This document shows, piece after piece, positions 11,638 through 21,755 of a DNA stretch of 39,355 bases (within the stretch, counting starts at the first letter, position 1; each line of letters opens with the position of its first letter). Source of the DNA: Actinomycetota bacterium (GTDB lineage: Bacteria > Actinomycetota > Thermoleophilia > Gaiellales > Gaiellaceae); contig JAIBJO010000012.1 of the NCBI GenBank assembly GCA_020029615.1, forward strand, positions 1 through 39,355. The letters run 5' to 3'. The notes beneath the pieces are model-generated. The model was not told the origin of the DNA. It searched no databases and was given only the letters and a program-made list of their open reading frames with translations. A program made the translations under genes and the position numbers.

Positions 11638-12236
11638 CGTTCCGACTCTGCGACGACCTCGGGCAGGACGGCTTCGGCTGGATCGCCGAGGAGGCGACGA
11701 CCCGCACCTCGCACGCCCTGGCGGCCAACGGGAACGTCTGGCTCGTCGACCCACTCGACTGGCCGGATGCGATCGACCGCGCGCTGGCGCTCGGCGACCC
11801 CGCCGGTGTCGTTCAGCTCCTCGACCGCCACGATCGCGATTGCGCTGCGCTTGCCGAGCGACTGGGCGTGCCTCGCGTCGTCGCGCCCGACGACCTTGCG
11901 GGAAGCCCGTTCGAGTTCGTACCGGTCAAGCGCATGAAGCGCTGGCGCGAGTCTGCCCTGTGGTGGCCCGCTACGCGCACGCTCGTTGTGGCGGACGCGC
12001 TCGGGACGAACCGCTTCTACACCGCCGGGTTGGCGCCGCTCGGAGTGCACGTGTTTCTCAGGCTCACACCGCCGAAAGCGCTCGGCGAGCTCGAGCCCGA
12101 CCGGGTCCTCGTCGGGCACGGCGACGGCCTCACCGGCGTCGGGGCGGCTGACGCACTTCGTGAAGCATTGCGGACGAGCCGGCGTGGTCTTCCCGGCGTC
12201 CTCGTGCGACTACCGTTCTCCGGCCGCAGCCAGTAG
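11634..12236 (+). CDS. Hypothetical protein, degenerate metallo-beta-lactamase-like fold
   Basis: GTG at 11634 overlaps the lysA stop (GTGA). VTFRLCDDLGQDGFGWIAEEATTRTSHALAANGNVWLVDPLDWPD...QLLDRHDRDCAALAERLGVP...VLVGHGDGL resembles MBL-like hydrolases without the HxHxDH motif. Confidence 0.65.
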   Translation: MTFRLCDDLGQDGFGWIAEEATTRTSHALAANGNVWLVDPLDWPDAIDRALALGDPAGVVQLLDRHDRDCAALAERLGVPRVVAPDDLAGSPFEFVPVKRMKRWRESALWWPATRTLVVADALGTNRFYTAGLAPLGVHVFLRLTPPKALGELEPDRVLVGHGDGLTGVGAADALREALRTSRRGLPGVLVRLPFSGRSQ

Positions 12237-14582
12237 CCCAGGCCGGACGAGACGCGGGGGTGCGACGAGGCCGGCGTCATTCACGGGCGGGTTCAACGGC
12301 TCGGCGAGCGGCTCTGCGCCGAACGACGCGCCCACCCGCTCCTTCGGCGCGTCGTCGTACAGCGTCGTCCGCTGGCGCGGCACGCGTCCCGCCGAGCGAA
12401 TCAGCTCCTCCATCCGCTCGGGAGGCAGCTCCTGGCCGAACGCGGCTCCGGCGGAGCGTGAGATCGACTCGTTCATGAGCGTGCCGCCGAGATCGTTCAC
12501 CCCGGCGTCCAGCGCCTGCCGTGTGCCCTCGGGGCCAAGCTTCACCCACGACGCCTGGATGTTCGTGATCTCGGGGTGGAGCGCCAGCCGCGCCACCGCA
12601 TGCACCAGCAGCGCTTCGCGGAACGTCGGCCCACGCCGCGCGCGCCCCTGAAGGTAGATCGGCGCCTCCATCGGGACGAACGGCAGCGGCACGAACTCGG
12701 TGAAGCCGCCCGTCAGGCGCTGCTGCTCTCGCGCGCGCAGGAGGTGACGCGCCCACGAGCGCGGCGTGTCGGCGTGCCCGAACATGAGCGTGACGTTCGA
12801 GCGCAGCCCGACGCGATGTGCTGCGTCGTGGACCGAGAGCCACTGCGCGGTCGTCACCTTGTCGGGGCAGATCACGCGCCGGACCTCGTCGTCGAGCACC
12901 TCGGCAGCCGTCCCCGGGAGCGAGCCGAGCCCGAGCTCGCCGAGCCACCCCAGGTACTGCTCGAGCGAGAGCTCGAGCGTCGCCGCCCCCTGCCAGATCT
13001 CGAGCGCGGAGAACGCGTGCACGTGGATCCCGGGGACGGCCTCCTTGATCGCGCGCACGACCTCGGCGTAGTAGTCGCCCGTGAAGGCGGGATGGATCCC
13101 GCCCTGGAGGCACACCTCGGTCGCTCCGCGCTCCCACGCCTCCTCGCTCCGGCGGACGATCTCCTCGAGCGGGACGAGGTAGGGGGCGCCGCGCAGATTG
13201 GCCGCCAGCTTCCCCTTCGAGAACGCACAGAAGCCGCACCGGAAGTAGCAGACGTTCGTGTACTGGATGTTGCGGGTCACGACGTAGGTGACCTCGTCAC
13301 CGCACACCTCGCGCCGCAGGCAGTCGGCGACTGCGAAGACACGCTGTGCCTCCTCCCCGCGGGCCTCCAACAGGCGCGTGATCTCGTCCTCGCCTAGCTC
13401 GTGGCCGTTGAGCTCGAGCGGCGCTGCGTCTCGGCGAACCACGAACGGCGGCGCGACCGGGTCGCCAGGCGCCCACGTGTCGTCGCGGGCGAGCCCGACC
13501 GCGTCGGAGGCGCGGCGCACGAACGGCACAGCCGCCGGATCGAGCCACTGCTCGTCGATGTACTCGGGGTACACGGGAAGCCGCGGAGCGAGCTCGAGCC
13601 CACGCGAACGGGTCGCCTCGGCGAGCCGCTCAAGCTCGGGCCAGGGCGCCTCCGGGTTCACGTGGTCGATGGTGACCGGCGAAACCCCGCCCCAGTCGTC
13701 GATGCCGGCGTCGAGGAGGCGTGGGAAGTCGTCGAAGGCGAGGTTTGGAGGCGCCTGCACGTGCCACGACGAGCCGAGCAGGATCCGCGCGACCGCGATC
13801 GTCCAGAGGTGGTCGTCGAGGGCGGGCTCCGGGTGCGACGCCATCCGTGTACTGGGCTTCGCACGGAAATTCTGGACGATGACCTCCTGAAGGTGCCCGT
13901 GCTCCTCGCCGAGCGCCTTCAGCACGAGCAGCGCGTCGATCCGCTCCTCGCGCGTCTCCCCGATCCCGATGAGGATCCCGCTCGTGAAGGGGATCCGGAG
14001 CTCGCCGGCGAGCCGGATCGTCTCGACCCGCCGGGCCGGGAGCTTGTCGGGCGATGCCCAGTGCGGGCCGCCCTTCGCGCCGAGGCGTTCCGCGGTCGTC
14101 TCGAGCATGATCCCCATCGACGCCGACACCGGTCGGAGGGCGTCCAGCTCGGTGCGGGTCATCACGCCCGGGTTGAGATGCGGCAGCAGCCCCGTCTCCT
14201 CGAGCACGAGCCGCGCGCAGCGCTCGAGGTACTCGAGCGTCGTCTCACATCCGAGCGCGGCGAGCTCCTCGCGCGCGACCTTGTAGCGCAGCTCGGGCTT
14301 GTCGCCGAGTGTGAAGAGGGCCTCACGGCAGCCCGCGGCAGCGCCCGCGCGGGCAATTGCGAGCACATCCTCCTCCGTCATGAACGCCCGCTCGCCGCGT
14401 CGCGGCGGCCGGGCGAACGTGCAGTAGCCGCAGACGTCGCGGCAGAGCGTCGTCAGCGGGATGAAGACCTTCGGCGAGTACGTGACGAGCCGGCCGGGGC
14501 GCAGACTACGCGCCTCCGCGAGCAGCTCCTCGAGTGACGCCGAGGTGATGTCGGTGACGACGCTCACGGTCTGCCCGAGCAT
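12210..14582 (-). CDS. fbiC: Fused FO synthase (CofG + CofH), F420 biosynthesis
   Basis: 790 aa with two radical-SAM clusters: CRDVCGYCTF (CofG half) and CYFRCGFCAF (CofH half). Its 3' end overlaps the convergent upstream CDS by 27 nt. Confidence 0.94.
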   Translation of the reverse strand: MLGQTVSVVTDITSASLEELLAEARSLRPGRLVTYSPKVFIPLTTLCRDVCGYCTFARPPRRGERAFMTEEDVLAIARAGAAAGCREALFTLGDKPELRYKVAREELAALGCETTLEYLERCARLVLEETGLLPHLNPGVMTRTELDALRPVSASMGIMLETTAERLGAKGGPHWASPDKLPARRVETIRLAGELRIPFTSGILIGIGETREERIDALLVLKALGEEHGHLQEVIVQNFRAKPSTRMASHPEPALDDHLWTIAVARILLGSSWHVQAPPNLAFDDFPRLLDAGIDDWGGVSPVTIDHVNPEAPWPELERLAEATRSRGLELAPRLPVYPEYIDEQWLDPAAVPFVRRASDAVGLARDDTWAPGDPVAPPFVVRRDAAPLELNGHELGEDEITRLLEARGEEAQRVFAVADCLRREVCGDEVTYVVTRNIQYTNVCYFRCGFCAFSKGKLAANLRGAPYLVPLEEIVRRSEEAWERGATEVCLQGGIHPAFTGDYYAEVVRAIKEAVPGIHVHAFSALEIWQGAATLELSLEQYLGWLGELGLGSLPGTAAEVLDDEVRRVICPDKVTTAQWLSVHDAAHRVGLRSNVTLMFGHADTPRSWARHLLRAREQQRLTGGFTEFVPLPFVPMEAPIYLQGRARRGPTFREALLVHAVARLALHPEITNIQASWVKLGPEGTRQALDAGVNDLGGTLMNESISRSAGAAFGQELPPERMEELIRSAGRVPRQRTTLYDDAPKERVGASFGAEPLAEPLNPPVNDAGLVAPPRLVRPGLLAAAGER

Positions 14583-14695
14583 ATGTCGAGGCGCAGCGAG
14601 TGCGTGCGCCGGGAGCGTTCCTCGCCGAGGACGTCAGCTGCCGCTCGGTGGTTCGCGAGCGCGTCGCTGGCGTCCCCGGCGAGGGCCTGCTCAGA

Positions 14696-15910
14696 TCACC
14701 CGCCGAAGGCGCACGCCCAGAGCACGGGGTCGATGCGGCGGAGCTTGGAGTAGTCCATGCCGGTCAGCCCGTAGACGTCGCCCACGATGTCGCCGCGGTT
14801 GTTGATGTCGGTCAGGTCGGTGACGACGACCCGGCTCCTCCGGGACGCAGCAGGGATCGCGAGCGGCCTCAGTGCCGTCCATCCGGTCCGCCAGATTCGC
14901 GGCTCGGCCGCGAGGAATCCGGTATTCGTGAAGTGGCCGGACATGCCGGTGGCCTGGCCGCGGTCGTTGACGTCGGTGAGCTCGGCGAAGTCGTGCACGC
15001 GAGCAGGGCGGCCCAGCATGCGTGGCATTGCCGCGCGAGACGACCAGACCACGGCATTGTCCCGCTCCGGGTCGTTATTCGGAACGCCGGGGATGCCGTC
15101 GGTGCCGATGTTGCCGAGATATCCGACGGTCAGTCCCGATCGATTCGTCGCCTCGGCAGCACCGTCGGCGCGGCCCGGGGCGGTCGTCATGGGAACGACC
15201 TTGCCGGACGACGTCCAGATCACGGGGTTGTTTTCGTCGTCCTCTTTGGGCAGCGTGCGCGACCAGCCCGAGACGACGCCGTCGTCGTTGATGCCGAAGG
15301 CGTTCGTCCACTTGTCGCCGTCGAGCCCTTCGAGCCTTGTTGCCCTGCCCGCGGGCGACCAGCGCACCGCCTGTCTCTGCCCCGCGATCACAAGCGTGGC
15401 TGCCATCTGCCCGCGGTCGTTGATCGTGTTCCCATCGGGCTGGTCGGCCTGTTGTCGTCGGCCGTTCGGCCCCAACAGCACCGTCATGCGACCGGCTTTC
15501 CAGCGAAACGGGAACGTGCGCTCCTGCTTGTCGTAGAGCAGGCCGAAGACGACGCGGCGGTTGTTCACTCCATACGCCTCCGAGGAGACGTATCCGGGCA
15601 GCACACCGAGATCGACGGCGCCCTCTGCCTTTCCGCCCTCCCACATGATCGCGTGTTGGGGCGTCCCGCCCCCGCTGTCGGCGAAGCCGACGATGTCGCC
15701 ACGATCGTTCAACGCCTTCGCCTGAACCTCCTGCGCGCCTGCACGCGGCGACCCGAGAATGGTCGCGCTCGGCGCGCAGCCCGTCCGTGCCTGTCGGCTG
15801 GCCGACGCCGAGGCGTCCAGACTCAGCCCCGCAACCAGGGCCGCCGCGACGCCCATGGCGCCGAGGGACAAGAGAGCAATCCTTCCCTTCGTTCTCAATC
15901 GGAGACGCAT
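14696..15910 (-). CDS. Secreted HAF-repeat protein
   Basis: Signal peptide MRLRLRTKGRIALLSLGAMGVAAALVAGLSLDASA; repeated (I/L)NDRG(D/Q) and GxNxxGxVVG-type repeats (ALNDRGDIVGFAD, TINDRGQMAATL, GINDDGVVSGW, DVNDRGQATGMS, DINNRGDIVGDV). Confidence 0.8.
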   Translation of the reverse strand: MRLRLRTKGRIALLSLGAMGVAAALVAGLSLDASASASRQARTGCAPSATILGSPRAGAQEVQAKALNDRGDIVGFADSGGGTPQHAIMWEGGKAEGAVDLGVLPGYVSSEAYGVNNRRVVFGLLYDKQERTFPFRWKAGRMTVLLGPNGRRQQADQPDGNTINDRGQMAATLVIAGQRQAVRWSPAGRATRLEGLDGDKWTNAFGINDDGVVSGWSRTLPKEDDENNPVIWTSSGKVVPMTTAPGRADGAAEATNRSGLTVGYLGNIGTDGIPGVPNNDPERDNAVVWSSRAAMPRMLGRPARVHDFAELTDVNDRGQATGMSGHFTNTGFLAAEPRIWRTGWTALRPLAIPAASRRSRVVVTDLTDINNRGDIVGDVYGLTGMDYSKLRRIDPVLWACAFGG

Positions 15911-15937
15911 CGAACCCTCCTTCGGTTGACGACACAC

Positions 15938-15966
15938 GCGGGCGGGTCGTCGACCAGGCCGCCCGC
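15938..15966 (-). terminator. Inverted repeat between SGNH hydrolase and HAF gene
   Basis: GCGGGCGG ... CCGCCCGC, 8-bp arms around a 13-nt loop; no U-tract. Confidence 0.3.
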
Positions 15967-15981
15967 TCGGCGCATGAGCAA

Positions 15982-16887
15982 TTACGGCTTTCGCGGGTAG
16001 CCCGACGCCGCCAGGATCGCGTCGGCCATCGCGCGGTACCCGGCATCGGTCGGATGGGGATCGCCCTTCGAGCAAATGAAGGTGAACGCGCAGAGCCTGG
16101 CCTTCCGGGCTTGCAGGCTCCCGGTGGGGTTGAACACGGGGAGCATCCGCGCGATCCGCGCGTCCGCTGCGGTGGCTGCTCGTGCGATGGACGTCTCGAA
16201 AGACCGATAGACCGCCTCGAGCTGCCCGAGCGAGTTCGGATCGGGGTTCCACGCTCCCGTAACGATGATCTCCGCGTCCGGCGCGGCCGCTCGAATCCGT
16301 CGAAGGATCGCGGTGAGACGAGAAGCGAACGCCTTGGTCGCACTCGGCGCCTGCTTGCGCGCACACGCCACCTTCGCGTTGCAGGTGTCCAGCAAGACCG
16401 GAAGCCAGTCGTTGCCGTACAGCGTCACCGTGATCGGACTGACGTCTCCGGGGTGAGCCCGGAGGAAGGACAGCGCGGCGTCGAGCTGCGATCCCCGGAA
16501 CGCGTCGTGCAGCGCCTTGACGTCACCGCGCCCCTCGCATCCGCCGGCGACGAACGTCCGGGTCGACTCTCCCGGGCAGCCGTAGTTCACGACCTGCAGT
16601 TTCGGCGAGAGCTTTCGCAGACGCGCGGCGAAGGCGTCGACATACCCGGTTCGGAACGCCGACGGCCCCGCGCCGGGCTTGACCTTCGTCGGCTGAATGC
16701 CGTACGCAATCGAGTCCCCGAGCGCCAGGTAGTAGTTCTGAGGAGATAGCGCTGCGGACCGCGGCGTCGCGCTGCCCGGAAGCGCGAGAACCGCTGCCAT
16801 CGCCAAGCTCGAGACGAGCGCTGCACCGAACAATTGGCGTTGGGTCGAGCGTGGTCGCCGCATCGATGTCGTCTTCAGTGTTCTCAT
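15982..16887 (-). CDS. Secreted SGNH/GDSL hydrolase
   Basis: NYYLALGDSIAYGIQ (block I), VVNYGCPGEST, VTLYGNDW, GDPHPTDAGYRAMADAIL (block V, DxxH); N-terminal signal sequence. Confidence 0.87.
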   Translation of the reverse strand: MRTLKTTSMRRPRSTQRQLFGAALVSSLAMAAVLALPGSATPRSAALSPQNYYLALGDSIAYGIQPTKVKPGAGPSAFRTGYVDAFAARLRKLSPKLQVVNYGCPGESTRTFVAGGCEGRGDVKALHDAFRGSQLDAALSFLRAHPGDVSPITVTLYGNDWLPVLLDTCNAKVACARKQAPSATKAFASRLTAILRRIRAAAPDAEIIVTGAWNPDPNSLGQLEAVYRSFETSIARAATAADARIARMLPVFNPTGSLQARKARLCAFTFICSKGDPHPTDAGYRAMADAILAASGYPRKP

Positions 16888-17054
16888 CGCGCACCTCCCA
16901 TTTGAGATCCCGCACCGAGTGCGGTTGTCGGTCAGGGATCAGGGTGCCGGTCTCGAGCTCCGCCGACGATCCCTCGGGATGCCCGACCTCCGTTGCGCGA
17001 AGGGAACAGTTTCTGACCGTTCGGCAAGGTGGCCCTGCCGACCGGCTGACCGAT

Positions 17055-20000
17055 TCAGCCGCTAGGCCACTCTGGGCACGTCGCGCGAGAGGGCGTCCCC
17101 GGCGGCAGGTACAGCTTCCACTCTTCGCGGCGCAGGTTGCGGCCCACGACCGCACAGGCACGCTGCCGCCAGACCGCCGGATCGACGTTCCACAGCATCC
17201 CGAGCGTCTCGACTCCCGAGACGGCCAGCAGCTTGCCGTCCGGGCTGAACGCGTTTCGCAGCCCGAGGAACGGGAGGTCGATTGTCGGCGCATGCGGTCC
17301 GAGCCACCTCGTGCTTCCGATCAGCTCCTCGCCGTAGCGGAGGCCCGAGCGAGGGTCCCAGAGCCTGGTCCCGCCGAACAGGCTCGTGGTTGCGAGTAAC
17401 AAGCCGGCCGCATCGAAGGCCGCGCCGGTGATCGGGCCAGCATGTCCGGTGAGGGGCGGGAACGCCGGTCGCTGATCCGAAGCGCGCCAGACGCGGGCCG
17501 GACCGGTCGCACCGCCGCCGGCGATGAGCCGGCCAGTCGGATCGAAGGCAACGCTCAGGACGCCGTCGTCCGAGACCCTCATGGGCTTTCCATGATGTGC
17601 TTGGGTGGTCACGTCCCACAGATCGAGCCGCTCGCCGCTGCCGGTCGCCAGAAGCGTGCCGTCCGGGTTGAAGGCCACGGCGAACACCGATCCGGCGCCC
17701 GGCACGATCGTCCGCCCCACCCGACTCCGGGAGCCCACGTCCCAGAGCTGCACTTCGCCTTGCCGTTGCTGGGCGTAGAAGCTGTCACCGCCACCGTTCG
17801 GATCCACGACGACTGCGAGCAGCCGACCGTCCGGGCTGAACGCCACCTGCCAAACGGCTGCTTTCCCCCTGTCGAGTGGGAAGTCCACGGTCGCCCTGCT
17901 CTTCGGATCCAGGAGCCGAACCCGGCCGTCGATCGTTGCAACGGCGACGTGCTTCCCGACGGGAGCGTAGGCGACGGAAGTGACGATCGAGCCGACGTGC
18001 AGCAGACGGACCTGCCGTCGCGTCGACGTGTCGTGCTCGACCACGTCTCCGTCGAACTGCCCGGCGACGAGCCGCGTCCCGTCGGGGCTGAAGGACACGT
18101 CGGTGGTCAGGTCGATCCCTCCGTCGATCGGCTTTCCGAGCGCCTGCTCTCCGTCCATGCTCCAGACGACCGCAGACTGCTGGTGAGCGCTCACGAGCGT
18201 CCGGCCGTCGGGGCTGAAAGCGACCTCGTTGACCGGGCTCGTGTCGACCCTGAGCGGAGGGCCGTACGGTTCTCCGGTCTTCGCGTTCCACACGAAGACC
18301 GATCCGTCGAACGTCGCCGCGGCCAGCAGCCTCCCGTCCGGGCTGAGATCCAGCGAGTCGGCCGGCAGGTTGCCGACCGAGAGCGGCGGACGGCGGGGTC
18401 GTCCTGTCCCGACGTCGACCATGGACACCGAGCCCGAGTCATCGCTCGCGATCACGGTGCGGCCGCCCTCGGCGAAGATCGCTGCCTCGACGTCGTCGGT
18501 CCCGATCGTGAGCGGCTTACCGACTCGGCGCCCCGAGGCCACTTCCCAGATCCCCACGGTCCCGGAGCCGCCCGGGACGGCGATCCGCTTCGAGTCCGGG
18601 CTGAAGGAGATCCGTTGCGCGCCGCCCGACCCCGGCGGCTTGACGGTGATCGGTCGACCGATTACCCGACCGGTCGCGGTAGCCCACAGCGTGACGTGGT
18701 TCGTCTCCACCGGGCCCGCAGCGATGACGCTCCCGTCGGGGCTGTAGCGAACGGTCGAGAGCGCAGGCTGATCGTGTGTCGCCGCCGGATCCTTCAGCTC
18801 CTTGAGCTCTTTTCGGGTCGACACGTCCCACAGCTCGACGCGGCCCTTGTCGCCCGCGATCGCCAGCGTCCGTCCGTCGGGGCTGAAGTCGACGCCCGAC
18901 CAGCCGCCCTGCGACGAGTGCAGAGGGGGGCCGACGAGCTTCCAGGTACGCGTGTCGTAGAGCGTGGTTCCCTTGATCGTCGTGGTCGCGAGGAGCGTCC
19001 TGCTCGGATTGAACGCGGTCGCGACCACGGGCGAGTCGAACTCCTGGAGCCACGCATGGATCCGCGAGCCGTGCTCGAGCGCGCCGAGGAGCGCGCCCCG
19101 CGAGTCGACGGAGTCGTCGAGGTTGCCTCCCTCCAGTGCGAGCAGGAGCCCCAGGTCCGGATGCTGCGCCGCGACCTCGCGCGACTGCGCAGCCAGACGT
19201 CCGGCTTGCGCGACGGTGGCTGTGTGCCGGGCGCTTCCGCGCTGGACGAGCGCGAAGGATCCGGCGATCAGCGCCACCACCAGCGCCGCTGCGACGATCG
19301 CGAGCAGGGCGCGCAGACGACGGGCCCTGCGCTGCGCATTCAGGAGCTCGCGCTCCTTGGCGTCCCGGCTCGTCTCCAGGAACTCGCGTTCGACTGCCGC
19401 GAGTTGCTGCTGAGCACCCGTGCGCTCCAACGCGGCCTCCAGGCGAGTGCCCCGGTAGAGATCCCCGTCGTCGCGTCCGTTCTCCTCCCACGAGCGAGCC
19501 GCAGTCGAGAGCTGCCGGAGCGTGAGGAGCTCTTCACGATCGTCGGCCAGCCACCTGCGCAGCCGGGGCCATTCGCGGATCAGGGCCTCGTGCGCGATCT
19601 CAGCAGAGCCGTCGCCCACGACCAGGAGCCGGGCGTGCGCAAGCTGCTCGAGCACGGCGCTCGCCTCACCGCCGCCGTTGCCCTCCGATGTCAGCTCCGC
19701 CAGCGGGACCCGCCTTCGCGTGTCCTCTGTCGTCTCGCCCAGCTCGGTGAGCTGGAGGCACATCCGCCGCATGAGCACTTGCTCGTGCTGACTGCAGCCC
19801 ACGAAGACCTCCTCGGCCGTGTGAGCGATCGCCCCTCGAACACCGCCGGCCGCACGGTAGCCCGCCAGGGTGAGGACCCGACCATCCCGGCGGCCCCACG
19901 CTTCGTAGAGGGCGTGGGAGAGCAGCGGGAGAGCGCCGGGCTCACCTTCGACATCGGCCAGCATCGAGTCGACCAGGCCGTCCTGGAGTCGAAGTCCCGC

Positions 20001-21755
20001 CGCGCGGGCGGGACTCTCGATCGCCCGGCGAAGCTCATCGATCCGCATGGGTCCCAGCAGGTGCTGGTGTTCGGCCAGGGCGGTGGCGAAACGAGGATAG
20101 TTGGCGCATCGTCCGTAGAAGTCCGCCCTGAGGGCGACCACGATCGACACGGGGCCTGTCTCCCGCAGTTCCATCAGAGCGTCGATGAAGCGGGCCTGGC
20201 TCGCTTCGTCCGCACAGAGCGTGAACACCTCCTCCAGCTGGTCCACGACCAGGAGCGAGGGCGGGCCTGCGGAGAGCGACCGGCTCAGCTCCGCTTCTGG
20301 ATCTGCGCCGGGCGTCATCACCACAACGGGCCCTTCCCGCGCTCGGAGATACGACGGGACGAGCCCGGCACGGACCAGCGACGACTTCCCGCTCCCCGAC
20401 GCGCCGACCAGGGCCATGAAGCCACTGTCGAGGAGCCCCTCGAGGACGGAAGCCACGACCTCCTCCCGTCCGAAGAACAGGTCACCGTCCTCCGACCCGA
20501 AGGCCATCAGTCCGCGATACGGGCACGTGCCTGCCCGTGGGGGGATCGCGAGACCGGGCGCGACGAGCGCCCACGCCGGCGGGCCCGCCGGCGACGCGGT
20601 GTCCCGCACCTCGGCGAGGCCGATCTCCGGCGGAAGCCGACCATCGATCGTCTCGGCGGTCGGGTCGTCGAGCAGGACCTGGCCCCGGTCGGCCATCTTC
20701 AAGAGCCGGGCCGCCCCGGATGCCGACTCTCCGCGGTAGCTCCCGGCCCGGAGCTCGGCCTCTCCCGTGACTGTGGCCACCCGCGCCTCGAATCGACCCG
20801 CGAGCTCGCGGGCGGCGTCGAAGCCATCCTGCGCTGACGCGAACGCCACCGTCAGAGGCCCGTCGTCGCCGGGTGAGACGCAGTGGCCCCGATGCGCACG
20901 GGCGACCTGGTTCACCGAATCCTCCGCGCTCCGTGCGGGCAGGGCGCTCACGTCCGCCAGCACGAGCGTGACCGTTCCGCTCGGGAGGGCGCCGCCCCAC
21001 CATCGCTGCAGCCTGGCGACGAAGGCGGCCGCCGATGCATCGCGACGCCCCGGATCGGTGGCCAGGTTCGCGCGCACGATCCGCTCCAGCGGCGGGATCC
21101 GCTCGCGCTCGATCGCGCCCCAGCTGGACGCTCGCCCGGACGGAGGTTCGCCGGTGAGCAGCGCCAAGGCCGTGGCGGCAAGCGAGTACACGTCAGACGC
21201 CGCGGTCAGTCTCCCTCCGGCTGCGACCTCAGGTGCCACGTAGCCGGCCGTCCCCGCCCGGCGCAGGTCGTCGGCGGGCGTGGAGGACAGACCGAAGTCG
21301 ACGAGGACGATCCGGCCGGAGGAGGTGAGGATCAGGTTCGCGGGCTTGACGTCTCCGTGCACGACGGGTGGGTCGTGAGTGTGCAGGTGCTCCAGTGCCT
21401 CGGCGGCCTGTTCGAGGTAGCTGATCGCGAGCGCCGGGTCGAGCCCGGGGCGGCCATCGACGTCGAGCAACGCCTCGAGGTCAGTGCCCTCGATCCAGTC
21501 CATCGCAATGACGTAGCGCTCGTCGACGAAGAAGTCCTCCCGAACGAGCGGGAGGCCAGGGTGCGGCGCGAGCGAGAGCAGCAGCCGCGCCTCGGAGAGC
21601 AGACTGGCTCGGGAAGCGTCACCTCCGACGGGCCTGATCTTGAGCGCGACCTGGCGACCGTGGAGGTGATCGAGCGCCCGGAGCACCTCGCCCTCACCGC
21701 CTCTCCCCACCACTTCGAGCGGCTCGTACCGCTCGCGGAGAAGCTCGGTCCTCAT
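17055..21755 (-). CDS. Ser/Thr protein kinase - degenerate class III cyclase-like domain - nSTAND NTPase - TM - WD40 (14 blades)
   Basis: About 1566 aa from MRTELLRERYEPLEVVGRGGEGEVLRALDHLHGRQVALKI. Kinase: VVHGDVKPANLI, LVDFGLSS. Cyclase-like: GTVTLVLADVSAL...SPGDDGPLTVAFASAQDGFDAARELA...GSYRGESASGAARLLKMADRGQVLLDD. nSTAND: FFGREEVVASVLEGLLDSGFMALVGASGSGKSSLVRAG, SLLVVDQLEEVFTLC. TM: LRALLAIVAAALVVALIAGSFALV. Then about 14 VxxVAFSPDGxxLA...WD blades. Confidence 0.9.
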   Translation of the reverse strand: MRTELLRERYEPLEVVGRGGEGEVLRALDHLHGRQVALKIRPVGGDASRASLLSEARLLLSLAPHPGLPLVREDFFVDERYVIAMDWIEGTDLEALLDVDGRPGLDPALAISYLEQAAEALEHLHTHDPPVVHGDVKPANLILTSSGRIVLVDFGLSSTPADDLRRAGTAGYVAPEVAAGGRLTAASDVYSLAATALALLTGEPPSGRASSWGAIERERIPPLERIVRANLATDPGRRDASAAAFVARLQRWWGGALPSGTVTLVLADVSALPARSAEDSVNQVARAHRGHCVSPGDDGPLTVAFASAQDGFDAARELAGRFEARVATVTGEAELRAGSYRGESASGAARLLKMADRGQVLLDDPTAETIDGRLPPEIGLAEVRDTASPAGPPAWALVAPGLAIPPRAGTCPYRGLMAFGSEDGDLFFGREEVVASVLEGLLDSGFMALVGASGSGKSSLVRAGLVPSYLRAREGPVVVMTPGADPEAELSRSLSAGPPSLLVVDQLEEVFTLCADEASQARFIDALMELRETGPVSIVVALRADFYGRCANYPRFATALAEHQHLLGPMRIDELRRAIESPARAAGLRLQDGLVDSMLADVEGEPGALPLLSHALYEAWGRRDGRVLTLAGYRAAGGVRGAIAHTAEEVFVGCSQHEQVLMRRMCLQLTELGETTEDTRRRVPLAELTSEGNGGGEASAVLEQLAHARLLVVGDGSAEIAHEALIREWPRLRRWLADDREELLTLRQLSTAARSWEENGRDDGDLYRGTRLEAALERTGAQQQLAAVEREFLETSRDAKERELLNAQRRARRLRALLAIVAAALVVALIAGSFALVQRGSARHTATVAQAGRLAAQSREVAAQHPDLGLLLALEGGNLDDSVDSRGALLGALEHGSRIHAWLQEFDSPVVATAFNPSRTLLATTTIKGTTLYDTRTWKLVGPPLHSSQGGWSGVDFSPDGRTLAIAGDKGRVELWDVSTRKELKELKDPAATHDQPALSTVRYSPDGSVIAAGPVETNHVTLWATATGRVIGRPITVKPPGSGGAQRISFSPDSKRIAVPGGSGTVGIWEVASGRRVGKPLTIGTDDVEAAIFAEGGRTVIASDDSGSVSMVDVGTGRPRRPPLSVGNLPADSLDLSPDGRLLAAATFDGSVFVWNAKTGEPYGPPLRVDTSPVNEVAFSPDGRTLVSAHQQSAVVWSMDGEQALGKPIDGGIDLTTDVSFSPDGTRLVAGQFDGDVVEHDTSTRRQVRLLHVGSIVTSVAYAPVGKHVAVATIDGRVRLLDPKSRATVDFPLDRGKAAVWQVAFSPDGRLLAVVVDPNGGGDSFYAQQRQGEVQLWDVGSRSRVGRTIVPGAGSVFAVAFNPDGTLLATGSGERLDLWDVTTQAHHGKPMRVSDDGVLSVAFDPTGRLIAGGGATGPARVWRASDQRPAFPPLTGHAGPITGAAFDAAGLLLATTSLFGGTRLWDPRSGLRYGEELIGSTRWLGPHAPTIDLPFLGLRNAFSPDGKLLAVSGVETLGMLWNVDPAVWRQRACAVVGRNLRREEWKLYLPPGTPSRATCPEWPSG

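Noticed and set aside
17442-20837. 1131-aa ORF on + strand
   Set aside because: Antisense to the kinase/nSTAND/WD40 gene; low-complexity Arg/Asp/Glu-rich translation typical of GC-rich shadow ORFs.
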